DNA of 64,000 bases. It comes from Mytilus galloprovincialis. Lineage: Eukaryota > Mollusca > Bivalvia > Mytilida > Mytilidae. Below the pieces are notes generated by a model. The model saw nothing but the letters and a program-made list of their open reading frames with translations, was not told the DNA's origin and ran no database searches. Where the stretch lies: positions 37,414,321 to 37,478,320 of the forward strand of contig NC_134851.1 in NCBI RefSeq assembly GCF_965363235.1, written 5' to 3'. The translations under genes were made by a program, and so were the position numbers. Shown here piece by piece: positions 23,001 to 33,372 of this stretch (positions are counted from its first letter, which is position 1; every line of letters begins with the position of its first letter).

Positions 23001-26000
23001 TACCGTAGAGTAGGTAACCTGTTGAAAATAATCTCATCATAGATACCAGGATTAAAAATATATAACCCCGAGTCAAAAGTCGGTAATACGAAAAAACTCA
23101 GTCAATTGCTGTCTTACTTTTAATGAATAACCGTCAATACAATTCTTAAAATAGATACAATTAATACAAATACGTAAGATGGTTTCCGTTTCAATGATTT
23201 TTCTTATACGATTTCTATCCTTTTATCTTTTGCCATAATCTCTGCCAATAGATAGATATACTGTCAAGGTTGGGAAAAAGAGTAGAAGGTCATATTAATC
23301 ATCATGAAAAAAATGATATCAAACATTAATATACAAGCATAGCCTTTCAAAAAGGGCTAAGTCGACTCTTAGCTGATGAAAATGGAAAGTGCTCTCGCTT
23401 TGTAGATTTATTCATTTACTAGAATAGCCATGTGCATCAATCAACAAATTTTACCACACACGTGAGGTCACACGTTATGAAATAGTATATATCGTTTAAC
23501 GTTGTCGTTTACGAAACTGCAGAAGATTCGACTATTTATAGATAAAAGTTACCTGTGTACCAATATCATGAATATGTATGATTAATTAATGACCTGGCAA
23601 AATCTAATTGCTAAAATAGAGAGGACAAATCCGATACTCTACGGGATCGAAGGACATTTACTAGATTTGGATTGTCCTAACCAATCATTAAACTTTGATT
23701 ATTCACGTTTCGTAATATCTTCCAATCAGGTAGCAAGAAAAATTCACGCACTGACTGTCCATCGTTCAATATTACTGAAAACTGAATGATTATTTTGTCC
23801 TTCTTTCTTTTGTTCAAATTGTATTTAAAGATACACAAAAAAAACAATCTCAAATATGTATAAAATAAAGTCAAGGTAAAAAAAATAGTACATGTATAAT
23901 ATATAAATAAGAAGATGTAGTCAGAATGCCAATAAAACTATTTCCTCCAGAGACCAAAGGACATTGGTGTGAACAACTATTATAGGTTACCGTACAGCCT
24001 TTAGCAATAAAACAAAAACCCGCATAGTAAGCTATAAAATACCACGAAATGACAAATGTGAAACAATTCAAACGAGAAACTAACAGCTTGATGTATTTAC
24101 AACTCAATAAACTGAAAACAAATATAATATACAACAATTACACAATAACCACTGAATTTAAGGCTCCGGACTTGGAACAGGCACATACAGAATGTTCTAG
24201 GGTTAAACAAAAACAACGCCAAACAATCTTCCTAACCTTGACAGTAGGATTACACATGTTTGCTTGCGCCAAACAAATCTCCCTAACCTTGACAGAGGTG
24301 TAATGGCACAACATATAAACACACAAAAGTCAGTCGTGTAGGGCTAAGCTCAAAAGATTTATTCAAAGCACAAAAAACAATTAATAAGAACACAGAAGGA
24401 CGTGGCAGGGTATTCACAGATTCCCACAACAACAAAAAACAATATAAAGTATAAATAAAAAGTAATAAAAAATCATGTATATATAAGACTAAAGTATTCA
24501 AGGTCACATTAATCATCATGAAAAGAATGGTGTCAGACATAATCATTCATTTAATTCCTTTAGATGTAAATCCTTCATGTAACTTATAAGTAAGGCAGTG
24601 TCAGTTATTGTATTGCATAATGTATCCTCTTTTCCTTTCCGTTCAGTATAATTATATTTATAATTGTAAAGATACAAAGAAATACAGACATACGTAAATC
24701 ACGTACACGGTAGACATTTTGCTATTGTTTGATTTATCAACTACAATTATTACCGGCGTTGTCGTAAAATACGGGAAAAGAACATATTAAGAAGGAGTTG
24801 AAGGTTTATTTGTTACCTTATTTAATATTCATTAAAAAGTAATGTGTGCGCAGTTTGTCGATGTCAGGAGTCTTTGAAACTGATATTGGTTTGATTTGTC
24901 ATACTTACCGATATCAATTTTTAAAGCAATATGATCCAAAACGTTATATCTGTATTTTTTCTTGTCTATCATATTGAAAATGTACTTGTATCACGTTATT
25001 TTATTAAAAAGAACCTGAAGACACCCACAATTCAAATATACTAGGTCGTAGGATATAATTTCTACCATTGATATGGACATAGTTATACATAAACTCTTTA
25101 CAGCTTTGAAATTAACGAAACCTCAGGAAAAGATTACCCAAACTTTATTTGGCAAATACCTTTCTGAACATTTAGTCTTCGATACGTATTAAATTTTGCC
25201 TTTCTGACTTTTTGCATGTGAGTGTCACTGATGAGATTTGTGTATACGAAATGCGCACCTGTCGTACACAACTTTAGTCTTCGTTACTGTAATGAGTTTA
25301 TGTACAACGTATACCCAAGAGGCGCATTTACAAAAATGTCAAAAGGCCAAACGAAGTCCGAAATTTAAGAATATTGAGAAGCAGTAAATTCACTGTGCGT
25401 ATATTTGTCTGTGTCAATTAAGTCAGTTAAGATACAATATACATGTTTGTCATTTGTCATATCATCTCTAAAAATTTTCAGCAAGCAGATCACTCCAAAG
25501 AACTAAAATCAACGCCCGATGAACCAGGTCAAGCTTACAGAATATACCTTCCGGTAACAGCCATCAAATCAAAGTGCCCAAAAACACTGAAAGTCACGTG
25601 TAATATAGGAGAAAGCAAAATAGTAAACACTCTATTACCAGCTAACGAAGATTGTCTGCCGCACACATCAAAACACTCTGGACAAGGTAAAATATGCATA
25701 ATCTATAACAGGGCGGATCAAGTAATTTTTTAAAGTAGATTCTAAACCACTGATAAAGGGGTGCTCAACTATATTTCCCCATTATGATTTGAATGCAATG
25801 AGTGCAAAATAAAAGAGTTCTGACCACTGAACCCATATTACTCCGCCTCTGTAATATATACAAATACTGTCAAGAAAAATGCAACGAAAAATCCTGATGA
25901 GTATGAAAAACGCGTACGATTTGAATTGCATACACAAATTAATTCGGTTACAACGTTAATCATCAGTCAGAAAAACGGGAAGTGAAATCAATTTTCAAGT

Positions 26001-27474
26001 TGTTTTCAATGTACATTTTTTTAATACTTTGAAACAATTCTGGATAAAATGTTTACATTGACATTTCGAACAATAATTTACAAGTGAGAGGTTTAGCTAG
26101 CTACAACAGATTAATTCCACCATTTTTCACATTAGAAAATACCTGTACCAAGTCAGGAATATGACAGTTGGTATTCATTCTTTTGAAGTGTTTGAGCTTT
26201 TGATTTTGCAATTTGATTAGGGACTTTCCTTTTTGAATTTTTCTCGGAGTATTTTGTAATTTTACTATTTACAATTACTAAGTAAAGAATTGCATGCTAT
26301 TTAAAATCAGCACAACTCAAGTCTCATACATGATTGTGATAAACTGATAGACATTTTCTTAAATCTAATATCGAAACTCACACTAGCGAAAGTGGAACTT
26401 TTTAAAACTTAGTACTTTCTTTAGGTATCTTTCGCTCTTAAAGCTTTCAAGTATGTACACATTATGTCCTTTTAATTTATTGGATTTGAGTTTTACGGAT
26501 GAATGAGCACCCAGGAAAGTATGTCGGGGCAATGAAAGGAGAAGGTATAAGGCAACATTCTGGCTTATGAATTCAAAAATCGAACAAAGGCAACATTAGT
26601 ATACCGCTGTTAAAAATTCATAAGTCGTTTGAGAGAAAACAAATCCGGGTTACGAACTAAAACCAAGGAAAACACATACGAGGGAAACAACAAATCAACA
26701 GAAACATTGTAGTGCAGCAAAAAACGAACGACAATGCAACATTTATAGAACGAACTAATAGATAACATCTGTCATATTCCTGCCAAGGCATAGGACATTT
26801 TAAGAAAAAATGGTGGGTTGAACCTGTTTTTTGTGGTTAGCCAAACCTCGCGCTTTATTGCAATGTTTAAAAGTAATATAGATCTACTAAATATATTTCC
26901 CTAAAAAATAAACGATTACAACATTACTGCAATGTACAAATATATCTTTGATATTAAGATTATGTTTCTGTGAAGAATTATTTCATTACTCATTTTGTAT
27001 TTAAACACATACAACTGTACAATTCTCTATCTGATCCTATGTCCACCCTTGGCTTAAAAGTATTTTACACGGTCTGATTTACTTTCTGATTGAAAGACCT
27101 TTCGTGAACTGCAGGTTTTGTCCACAAAATATACACAACTTAAAAATGTTATGGCTGAAATTTGATTGGCTGATGTAATATGTACTAGAACACATAGCAG
27201 AACGGAGTGTTACTAGGTCAGTATAAGAAAAGCATGGACACACAATCTGTATTTTAAACATTATTGCACCAATACTTGTTTTGGCATATCAATAATTATA
27301 TACATTGTAAAATAGTCTAATGAATCTATTTTAGGACTTCAAGGACAAGAGAAAGACCAGACTATTGGACACTTTGGACTAGGGATATTTATAGTAGTAT
27401 CAATTGTGTTTGTTGGCGGTTTTATTTTTGGGATCATCATCAAGGAATGCAATAAATGCAGAGGATTAAGATAA
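11661..27474 (+). CDS. Six-exon gene: Ig-like type I membrane protein (278 aa)
   Basis: Join 11661-11687, 13345-13378, 15094-15405, 16652-16770, 25482-25686 and 27335-27474. Every junction has GT-AG sites and the phases agree throughout (0, 1, 1, 0, 1), giving 278 codons and a TAA. Residues 1-20 form a signal peptide with a hydrophobic core ending in FLIHIVL. Residues about 24-124 look like an Ig-like domain: Cys42 in FDLTC and Cys105 in the DGKKVQYEC motif, 62 residues apart; I see no core Trp after Cys42. Residues 126-232 contain Cys159, 196, 204 and 222, perhaps a second divergent Ig-like fold. A membrane span follows at about 246-268, then a 10-residue tail with two Cys and no signalling motif. 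N117 and N152 are glycosylation sequons. Likely a cell-surface recognition or adhesion protein; the ligand is unknown. Confidence 0.8.
11975..12058. repeat. Hairpin, arms about 30 bp (GACGTCTGGC)
   Basis: AATAATGACGTCTGGC followed by TAGGCTATTTT on the left is mirrored by AAAATAGCC and GCCAGACGTCAT on the right, with one or two mismatches and a loop of about 25 bases. It looks like a small MITE. Confidence 0.7.
12384..12548. repeat. Inverted repeat with one arm duplicated in tandem
   Basis: The left arm is present twice (about 12390-12436 and 12442-12488, period 52), and once inverted on the right (12492-12548). The arms share CTGACGTCCAACGGCTG and the tip is GCTGGGGCC-GTGGG-GGCCCCAGC. The outer ends are TAGTCCGAGA and TCTCGGACTA. 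The GC-rich tip contrasts with the surrounding DNA. Confidence 0.85.
13345..13378 (+). CDS. Ig-like gene exon 2 (signal peptide part 2)
   Basis: A 34-base micro-exon after a T-rich tract and ATAG, with donor GTAAGT. It encodes IYAVFLIHIVL and one base of the next codon (phase 1). The hydrophobic content is what a signal peptide needs. Confidence 0.75.
13576..13645 (+). repeat. 35-bp tandem duplication
   Basis: GTGACTGTTAAATAG followed by an AAAAAGGTCATTGACAC stretch occurs twice in a row with one or two differences. Confidence 0.8.
13925..14230 (+). mobile_element. Fragment of a Helentron-like element
   Basis: TTATACGCCC is followed by a GTCTGTCTGTCCGTC run and then a 'lowest-common' non-coding body (GAAACTTTGGTTCAA), the same arrangement as the 5' ends of the elements at 19.0 and 19.95 kb. 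It is truncated and the assignment is tentative. Confidence 0.4.
14262..14480 (+). repeat. Dispersed repeat B copy
   Basis: It contains TGTCATATTCCTGACTTGG and AGGCATTTTCAAATGTAGAA in the same order and spacing as the 9985-10215 copy. Confidence 0.8.
15094..15405 (+). CDS. Ig-like gene exon 3 (Ig-like domain)
   Basis: The acceptor is a long pyrimidine tract ending TTTTAG and the donor is GTAAGT. The 312 bases encode the domain with Cys in FDLTC and the DGKKVQYEC motif. An open frame on the opposite strand over this exon is a shadow. Confidence 0.85.
16652..16770 (+). CDS. Ig-like gene exon 4 (second ectodomain, part 1)
   Basis: The acceptor is CACTTTTAG and the donor GTAAAT. It encodes 39 residues, including NFTQIPQCSV, and ends in phase 0, matching exon 5 without any intervening exon in the 8.7-kb intron. 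Confidence 0.75.
17030..18853 (+). repeat. Tandem segmental duplication in intron 4, copy 1
   Basis: The block begins with GGTCATGTAAGAGGACG, carries a GGCGGATC-family repeat (17223-17335) and a diverged repeat A copy (about 17800-18250), and ends near GTTATTTCTGTATTTATTC. The same order recurs in copy 2 at high identity. It contains no exon of the host gene that I can find. Confidence 0.85.
17223..17335 (+). repeat. GGCGGATC-family short repeat
   Basis: GGGCGGATCTAG at the start and a CTGGAT-like end resemble the copies at 22873, 25711 and 29076 (GGTGGATCCAG to AATCCGCTTCTG). It is a short TIR-like element without coding capacity. Confidence 0.55.
20006..20043 (+). repeat. (CGT)n microsatellite
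   Basis: About twelve uninterrupted CGT/GTC triplets just inside the nested element. Confidence 0.95.
20045..20690 (+). repeat. Tandem array, four units of about 155-170 bp
   Basis: Each unit contains GGTTTTCGCACYATAACTTTAG-like sequence, AATCTATGAAATTT, TTTATGACCA and GGGAGTTTTGG, ending in AAATAAGCATTTT. Units differ at a few per cent of positions. Confidence 0.85.
20680..21235 (+). repeat. Tandem array, four units of about 125-140 bp
   Basis: Units share AAGGGTCCAAAATTAAACT, GTTTGATTT and GGTTCTTTGATATGC, with GTAGATTCT or TTAGATTCT variants alternating. It follows the previous array directly. Confidence 0.85.
23334..23845. repeat. About 510 bp present in only one duplication copy
   Basis: This stretch, starting CAAGCATAGCC, lies between sequences that are nearly adjacent in copy 1. 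It may be an insertion in copy 2 or a deletion in copy 1; no terminal repeats decide it. Confidence 0.6.
25482..25686 (+). CDS. Ig-like gene exon 5 (second ectodomain, part 2)
   Basis: The acceptor is AATTTTCAG and the donor GTAAAA. It encodes 68 residues with Cys in KSKCPK, KVTCNIG and NEDCLP, a pattern compatible with an Ig-like beta sandwich but too divergent to be sure. Confidence 0.8.
25711..25851 (+). repeat. GGCGGATC-family short repeat in intron 5
   Basis: It starts GGGCGGATCAAG only 25 bases after exon 5 and ends CTCCGCCTCTG, giving inverted-complement ends (GGCGGA/TCCGCC). Confidence 0.65.
26085..26285 (-). repeat. Dispersed repeat B copy, reversed
   Basis: It reads on the minus strand and contains the complement of TGTCATATTCCTGACTTGG, with the same flanking order as the plus-strand copies. 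Confidence 0.8.
26525..26880 (+). repeat. Dispersed mussel repeat related to B
   Basis: It contains AGGCAACATTAGTATACCGC, ACAAATCCGGGTTACGAACT and then TGTCATATTCCTGCCAAGG and AATGGTGGGTTGAACCTG. The second half matches repeat B; the first half is a different module, which suggests modular or nested repeats. Confidence 0.65.
27335..27474 (+). CDS. Ig-like gene exon 6 (membrane span, tail and stop)
   Basis: The acceptor is CTATTTTAG. It encodes a short stalk, a strongly hydrophobic span (about FGLGIFIVVSIVFVGGFIFG) and a KECNKCRGLR tail before TAA at 27472-27474. Confidence 0.85.
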
Positions 27475-27481
27475 TCATAAA

Positions 27482-27487
27482 AATAAA
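27482..27487 (+). terminator. Poly(A) signal AATAAA of the Ig-like gene
   Basis: AATAAA sits 7 bases after the stop codon. It would give a very short 3' UTR; another signal further downstream may be used instead. Confidence 0.4.
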
Positions 27488-28964
27488 ACATTCTAGGCAG
27501 CTTTTCAAATTGACATTTTGCTTACAGTGAGACAATTGCAATTTCAATGGAACATTTATTATTGAAATGGAATACATTGCAAAATTTAGTATAACTTCAA
27601 CGGAGCACATTTGTATAAAAAGCACCCATGACTTGTCGATCAAATCAAGTTGTACCATTTTAGGAACTGATGCAACAAATAGAAAACGTCAAAATCTAAA
27701 ACATTCACACTCCGTCCATTCATCAATGTAGAACCTTTATCATTATCATTTTTAGTTTATTGCTTGGCGTCAGTCGTCATCGTCCGACGCCAGTTTGTCC
27801 GTCTTTGTAAACGTATTTTTTAATCGCCATCTCCAAAACAACAGGGCGAACTGTTATCAAACTTAACTTTAAATATTGTGTATTGTTGAACAGTTGTCTC
27901 CTGGTACTTGGTATATTAACAATCAATGTCACTATGCTAAAAGAGAACAAAGGGGTTAAATGCAATTTTTGGCTTATATCAACAAGCTAGAGAACCATTT
28001 AAGTTGTCTTCCTTTTGCACAGAAATCATGAAAAAATAGAGAAAAATTGTCAAGTCAATAATAATTTTATGCAAAATAATATCTACAAATAGATAAGTAA
28101 AACCAATATTATGACATTTGCTGGTTATTCGAAAACAAGAATACATAGATACGTAGTTAAAAACAAGAATGCAACATGAACGGAAATCTTTGTTATATTG
28201 GAAAGTTCTCCATATAGAGGTTATTGGCCTTAATTGAAGTTTTTTAAAACTTATTTCCAGTATTTGTCTTTTATGTTGAAATCTATTAAAGGTGCGTAGA
28301 CACTACACACAGCCAAACCTAGAATCGGGCTCTTTGAAGTCCCTCGTTATTATTATATAATTGCTTATTTTTTTATTTACTGATATCAGCATCCATCTGT
28401 TTATTTTTCATAAGTGTAAGATAAAAGAGAATTATAGTAGAAATTGATTAAAGAACATCGCGAGTTATCATTAAACTTGAAATTTAAAATCATCAATAGA
28501 GACAAATTATAATGAAAATAGTCTAGAAGACGAAAATACATCGGATTGACCTACACAATTTAACGATTCAATAAACTTGTGTTAGCTTACTAGCTTGCAT
28601 TTGGGTCATAAACAATTTTTGATTCAATGAAATCTTCAATTTTAACTATTTTAACAAATTTGAAGAAAAAATTAAGAAAAGATGATGTCTTATAATATTT
28701 GACATATTAATTTTCAAAATTATATCTACAGAAAGGTATGTCTTTTCCGATAGATAGTGTCTTTGCTATATTAGATAGTTGATAGTTGGTTAGTGTATTA
28801 CATAGTTAATTGCTGTTTTAAATAATTGTTAGTGTATTTGATAGTTAATTGCTTTATTAAATAATAGATACCACTTTTGAGTTTACTTTATTTTGAAAGA
28901 CTATGAATATATAATAGATGTAGCATGATTGATAATGAGACAACTATTCACCAGAGATCAAATT

Positions 28965-29460
28965 ATCATATAAAAAGAGGGACAAAAGATACCACAGGGA
29001 TAGTCAAACTCAAAGATTGAAAATAAACTGACAACGCCATGGCCAAAAATAAAAAGACAAATAATAGTACACATGCAAAGGTGGATCCAGAAATTTCCAT
29101 AAGAGGGGGCCCACTGACTGCCTAAGAGGGGACCCGCTCTGGTAATGCGTCAGTGATTCCCTATATAAGCAACCAATTTTTCCCAGAAAAGGGGGGCCCC
29201 TGTCCCCCCCTCCCCTAAATCCGCTTCTGACATGACACAACATAGAACACTAAAGACTAAGCAACACGAACCCCACCAAAAACTGGGGGTGATCTCAGGT
29301 GCTCCGGAAGGATAAGCAGATCCTGCTTTACATGTGGCACCCGTCGTGTTGCTTAAGTTATTACACATCCGGTAAATATTCTAATTGGGTAGGTCACATT
29401 CATGAAAAGGTGATAATATAGACTTCCACAATGAGCAAAACTGAATATCGTAAAGTCAGC
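28965..29460 (+). repeat. Mussel dispersed repeat C, with an insertion
   Basis: It contains GAGGGACAAAAGATACCA, ACTGACAACGCCATGGCC, AACACGAACCCCACCAAAAA and GGTAGGTCACATTCATGAAA in the usual order for this family. Parts of the same family occur reversed at 42045-42310 and 51795-51865. The copy is interrupted by the element at 29076-29229. Confidence 0.8.
29076..29229 (+). mobile_element. GGCGGATC-family element with 5-bp target duplication
   Basis: The element, beginning near GGTGGATCCAG and ending AATCCGCTTCTG, interrupts repeat C. ACATG occurs on both sides (29071-29075 and 29230-29234), as expected of a target-site duplication. Removing the insert restores the repeat C sequence, which proves it moved as a unit. 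Confidence 0.75.
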
Positions 29461-29955
29461 TTTACAACGAAACTTTGATCTTCAGAAATCTGTTTCTTTA
29501 CAACGAAGGAGAAGGTAAATAGAAAAAAAGAGAAAAAAATCTAATATCAAAGAAACACAACCAACAACATTACCAAAATATATGGGGGTATGTGTTTTCC
29601 CTAAAAAAATATTCTGATCCTTAATTGAATGCCCAAAAAATATTGTGGTCAAGCAATTGACAATTTTGATTTTTTTCTGAACCAAGATTTTCTTATGCCT
29701 TATTATGTACAATTTGCAAAAAAATGATTTGATTAATAGCTCCAGAAAACTAACAGGATATGTTCGCACTTTGCACTGACAATGTTTTCCTGACTCGGAG
29801 ACCAAAAAACACGTAACTCCCCTCCTCAAGTTAAATTGTTGCTCTCTAAAGAACTCTCTCAAAAACACAAAACACTACATTTAACTAAAGACTAATGCCA
29901 CTACTTTTAAAACGAGATGAAAACTCGTGTGAAGTTTCCTCTCCTCCACTGACGT

Positions 29956-32303
29956 CTGTCTTGCTTCCTTTTCAAATCAAACATGCATGCAGGGAGACAA
30001 ATCTTACGTTTTATTCTCTCAGTTTATTAAATATTGTGATTGTGAAAAAAGTAAAATAATGAAAATACCGACCTCTACCTTTACAGATCAAACATGCATG
30101 TAGGGAGACAAATCTTACGTTTTATTCTCTCAGTTTATTAAATATAATTGTGATTGCGCAAAAAGTAAAATAATAAAAATACCGTCCTCTACCTTTACAA
30201 ATCAAACATGCATGTAGGGAGACAAATCTGACGTTTTATTCTCTCATTTTATTAAATATTGTGATTGTGAAAAAAGTAAAATAATGAAAATACCGACCTC
30301 TACCTTTACAAATCAAACATGCATGTAGGGAGACAAATCTTACGTTTTATTCTCTCAGTTTATTAAATATTGTGATTGTGAAAAAAGTAAAATAATGAAA
30401 ATACCGACCTCTACCTTTACAGATCAAACATGCATGTAGGGAGACAAGTCTTACGTTTTATTCTATCAGTTTATTAAATATTGTGATTGTGCAAAAAGTA
30501 AAATAATAAAAATACCGACCTCTACCTTTACAAATCAAACATGCATGTAGGGAGACAAATCTTACGTTTTATTCTCTCAGTTTATTAAATATTGTGATTG
30601 TGAAAAAAGTAAAATAATGAAAATACCGACCTCTACCTTTACAGATCAAACATGCATGTAGGGAGACAAGTCTTACGTTTTATTCTATCAGTTTATTAAA
30701 TATTGTGATTGTGCAAAAAGTAAAATAATAAAAATACCGACCTCTACCTTTACAAATCAAACATGCATGTAGGGAGACAAATCTTACGTTTTATTCTCTC
30801 AGTTTATTAAATATTGTGATTGTGAAAAAAGTAAAATAATGAAAATACCGACCTCTACCTTTACAGATCAAACATGCATGTAGGGAGACAAATCTTACGT
30901 TTTATTCTCTCAGTTTATTAAATATTGTGATTGTGAAAAAAGTAAAATAATAAAAATACCGACCTCTACCTTTACAAATCAAACATGCATGTAGGGAGAC
31001 AAATCTTACGTTTTATTCTCTCAGTTTATTAAATATAATTGTGATTGCGCAAAAAGTAAAATAATAAAAATACCGTCCTCTACCTTTACAAATCAAACAT
31101 GCATGTAGGGAGACAAATCTGACGTTTTATTCTCTCATTTTATTAAATATTGTGATTGTGAAAAAAGTAAAATAATGAAAATACCGACCTCTACCTTTAC
31201 AAATCAAACATGCATGTAGGGAGACAAATCTGACGTTTTATTCTCTCAGTTTATTAAATATTGTGATTGTGAAAAAAGTAAAATAATGAAAATACCGACC
31301 TCTACCTTTACAGATCAAACATGCATGTAGGGAGACAAGTCTTACGTTTTATTCTATCAGTTTATTAAATATTGTGATTGTGCAAAAAGTAAAATAATAA
31401 AAATACCGACCTCTACCTTTACAAATCAAACATGCATGTAGGGAGACAAATCTTACGTTTTATTCTCTCAGTTTATTAAATATTGTGATTGTGAAAAAAG
31501 TAAAATAATGAAAATACCGACCTCTACCTTTACAGATCAAACATGCATGTAGGGAGACAAATCTGACGTTTTATTCTCTCATTTTATTAAATATTGTGAT
31601 TGTGAAAAAAGTAAAATAATGAAAATACCGACCTCTACCTTTACAAATCAAACATGCATGTAGGGAGACAAATCTGACGTTTTATTCTCTCATTTTATTA
31701 AATATTGTGATTGTGAAAAAAGTAAAATAATGAAAATACCGACCTCTACCTTTACAGATCAAACATGCATGTAGGGAGACAAATCTGACGTTTTATTCTC
31801 TCAGTTTATTATTGAAATATTGTAACTGTGCAAAAAAATGAAATAATAAAAATACCGAACAATACCTTTACAAATCAAACATGCATGTAGGGAGACAAAT
31901 CTGACGTTTTATTCTCTCAGTTTATTAAATATTGTGATTGTGAAAAAAGTAAAATAATGAAAATACCGACCTCTACCTTTACAAATCAAACATGCATGTA
32001 GGGAGACAAATCTTACGTTTTATTCTCTCAGTTTATTAAATACGTGTATTGTGATTGTGCAAAAAGTAAAATAATAAAAATACCGACCTCTACCTTTACA
32101 AATCAAACATGCATGTAGGGAGACTAATTTGACGTTTTATTCCCTCAGTTTATTAAATATTGTGATTGTGAAAAAAGTAAGATAATAAAGATACCGACCT
32201 CTACCTTTACAGATCAAACATGCATGCAGTGAGACAAATCTGATGTTTTATTCTCTCAGTTTATTAAATAATGTAATCGTGCAAAAAAGTAAAATAACAA
32301 AAA
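29956..32303 (+). repeat. 111-bp satellite array, 21 units
   Basis: Unit starts (ACCGACC or a variant) lie at 30067, 30181, 30292, 30403, 30514, 30625, 30736, 30847, 30958, 31072, 31183 and onward to 32193, mostly 111 bp apart. Each unit has the palindrome ACATGCATGT and AGGGAGACAAATC. Units fall into types marked by GTGAAAAAAG or GTGCAAAAAG, CTTACG or CTGACG, and a 3-bp insertion (AATATAATTG) at the second and tenth units. The last units are more diverged, as is usual at array edges. Confidence 0.95.
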
Positions 32304-32450
32304 TACTAAACTTCAAGAAAAGTTCAAAACAAAAAGTCCTGTATCCCTGTCCTGGATGGGAATATGAGAAGTGAAAACATTCAAACAAAAGAAAAACAGC
32401 TGCAATATTCCGAACTTGGTACATGCATAACCTTTTATAGAAAATGATTG
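32282..32450 (+). repeat. Degenerate repeat B copy joined to the satellite
   Basis: The final satellite unit runs without a break into AAAAATACTAAACTTCAAG and CCGAACTTGGTACATGC, which are repeat B sequences. Confidence 0.6.
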
Positions 32451-32454
32451 ATTT

Positions 32455-32735
32455 AGGTGTTACCTAACACTACAGGGAGATAACTCTGTAAAGTCAGCTA
32501 AACGTTTTAATTACGTTGTGTTGTAAAAGGAATAGTAAGCTTCTCAATGATCAAAATAGGTGTTTGTCAAATTGCTATATAACCAGTGTAATTTTTTCTG
32601 ACAAAACGGTTGGTTCAAAATCTTTTAAATTTTCATATTTTTATTAAAGTCTCAAAGTAAATACTTTGACAAAATTTTATGAAAATCAAACGAGCCCATT
32701 TAATTTTAGTGAAAGTGTTGGGTACCACCTTAGTC
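32455..32735 (-). mobile_element. MITE, AAGGTGGTACC family, reversed copy
   Basis: It ends in GTTGGGTACCACCTTAG and starts with TTAGGTGTTACCTAACACT, matching in reverse the complete copy at 52055-52334 along its length (including GGGAGATAACTCTGTAAA). Confidence 0.75.
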
Positions 32736-33309
32736 CTGTTTTAATAGCTAGTTTACCCTTTCGCTTTTATGAAAGTCTCATAGAATTCCATTATATTGAC
32801 AACAACGTGTGATCAAAATAAGCAGACGGTGACCTATAGTTGTTAATGTCTGTGTCATTTTGGTCTCTTGTAGACAGTTGTCTCATTAGCAATCATACCA
32901 CATCTTCTTTTTAATATAATGGGTAAAAATGTCAAGGAATTAGGTACAGCATTGTGAGCAGCCAACATAATGCAATAATCTTAATCACTGTTAGCAAAAA
33001 ATATATTAGAATTTGTATTAGTACGAGTTAAGTGCTTCAGGTGAAACATGATGAAGTCTAAATTCAAACTATTAAGCTCCAATGGTAATTAGGTATACAC
33101 ATTTTTCAAAATTGTGCTGTTATGTCTTTGGAGTGCAAGTGTATTTCGGAGGTTTATTGTAGTAAAAGCAACCCGATTGATGTCCCTAGCGAAAACTCGT
33201 TCACAACAAGTGAATTGAATAGGAATTTGGAAAATAGTAAAAATGTAATGTTCAAAATTTTGAATGACTGCTAATTCAATAGTTATCAAAGGTACCAGGA
33301 TTATAATTT

Positions 33310-33372
33310 CGTACGCGAGTTTCGTCGTCATAAGACTCATCAGTGACGCTCATATCAAAATATTTATAAAAG
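33310..33372 (+). repeat. Short mussel repeat with GTTTCGTC...CAGTGACGCT
   Basis: ACTCATCAGTGACGCTCATA follows a GTTTCGTC word. The same module is at 46110-46170, 51938-51995 and, reduced, near 49740 and 62110. Confidence 0.6.

Larger units (their letters stand above)
18854..24963 (+). repeat. Tandem segmental duplication in intron 4, copy 2 (interrupted)
   Basis: It restarts with GGTCATGTAAGAGGACG and follows copy 1 to its end, except for the 3.83-kb insertion at 19021-22850 and about 510 bp at 23334-23845 that copy 1 lacks. Both copies share a small internal duplication around CTCCCTAACCTTGACAG, so that duplication came first. Confidence 0.85.
27488..29955. other. Intergenic, repeat fragments
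   Basis: No gene is supported. A degenerate Helentron-like fragment (GGCGTCAGTCGTCATCG) lies near 27765-28060, short repeated words (TAGATAGTTGATAG, GATAGTTAATTGC) lie at 28770-28865, and repeat C starts near 28965. The open frame on the minus strand at 29482-29868 has no recognisable feature. Confidence 0.6.

Noticed and set aside
29482..29868. 128-codon open frame on the minus strand
   Set aside because: No recognisable domain, biased composition and no supporting splice or poly(A) context.
29956..32303. CRISPR-like array
   Set aside because: The 111-bp units are contiguous and similar throughout, with no unique spacers; it is a eukaryotic satellite.
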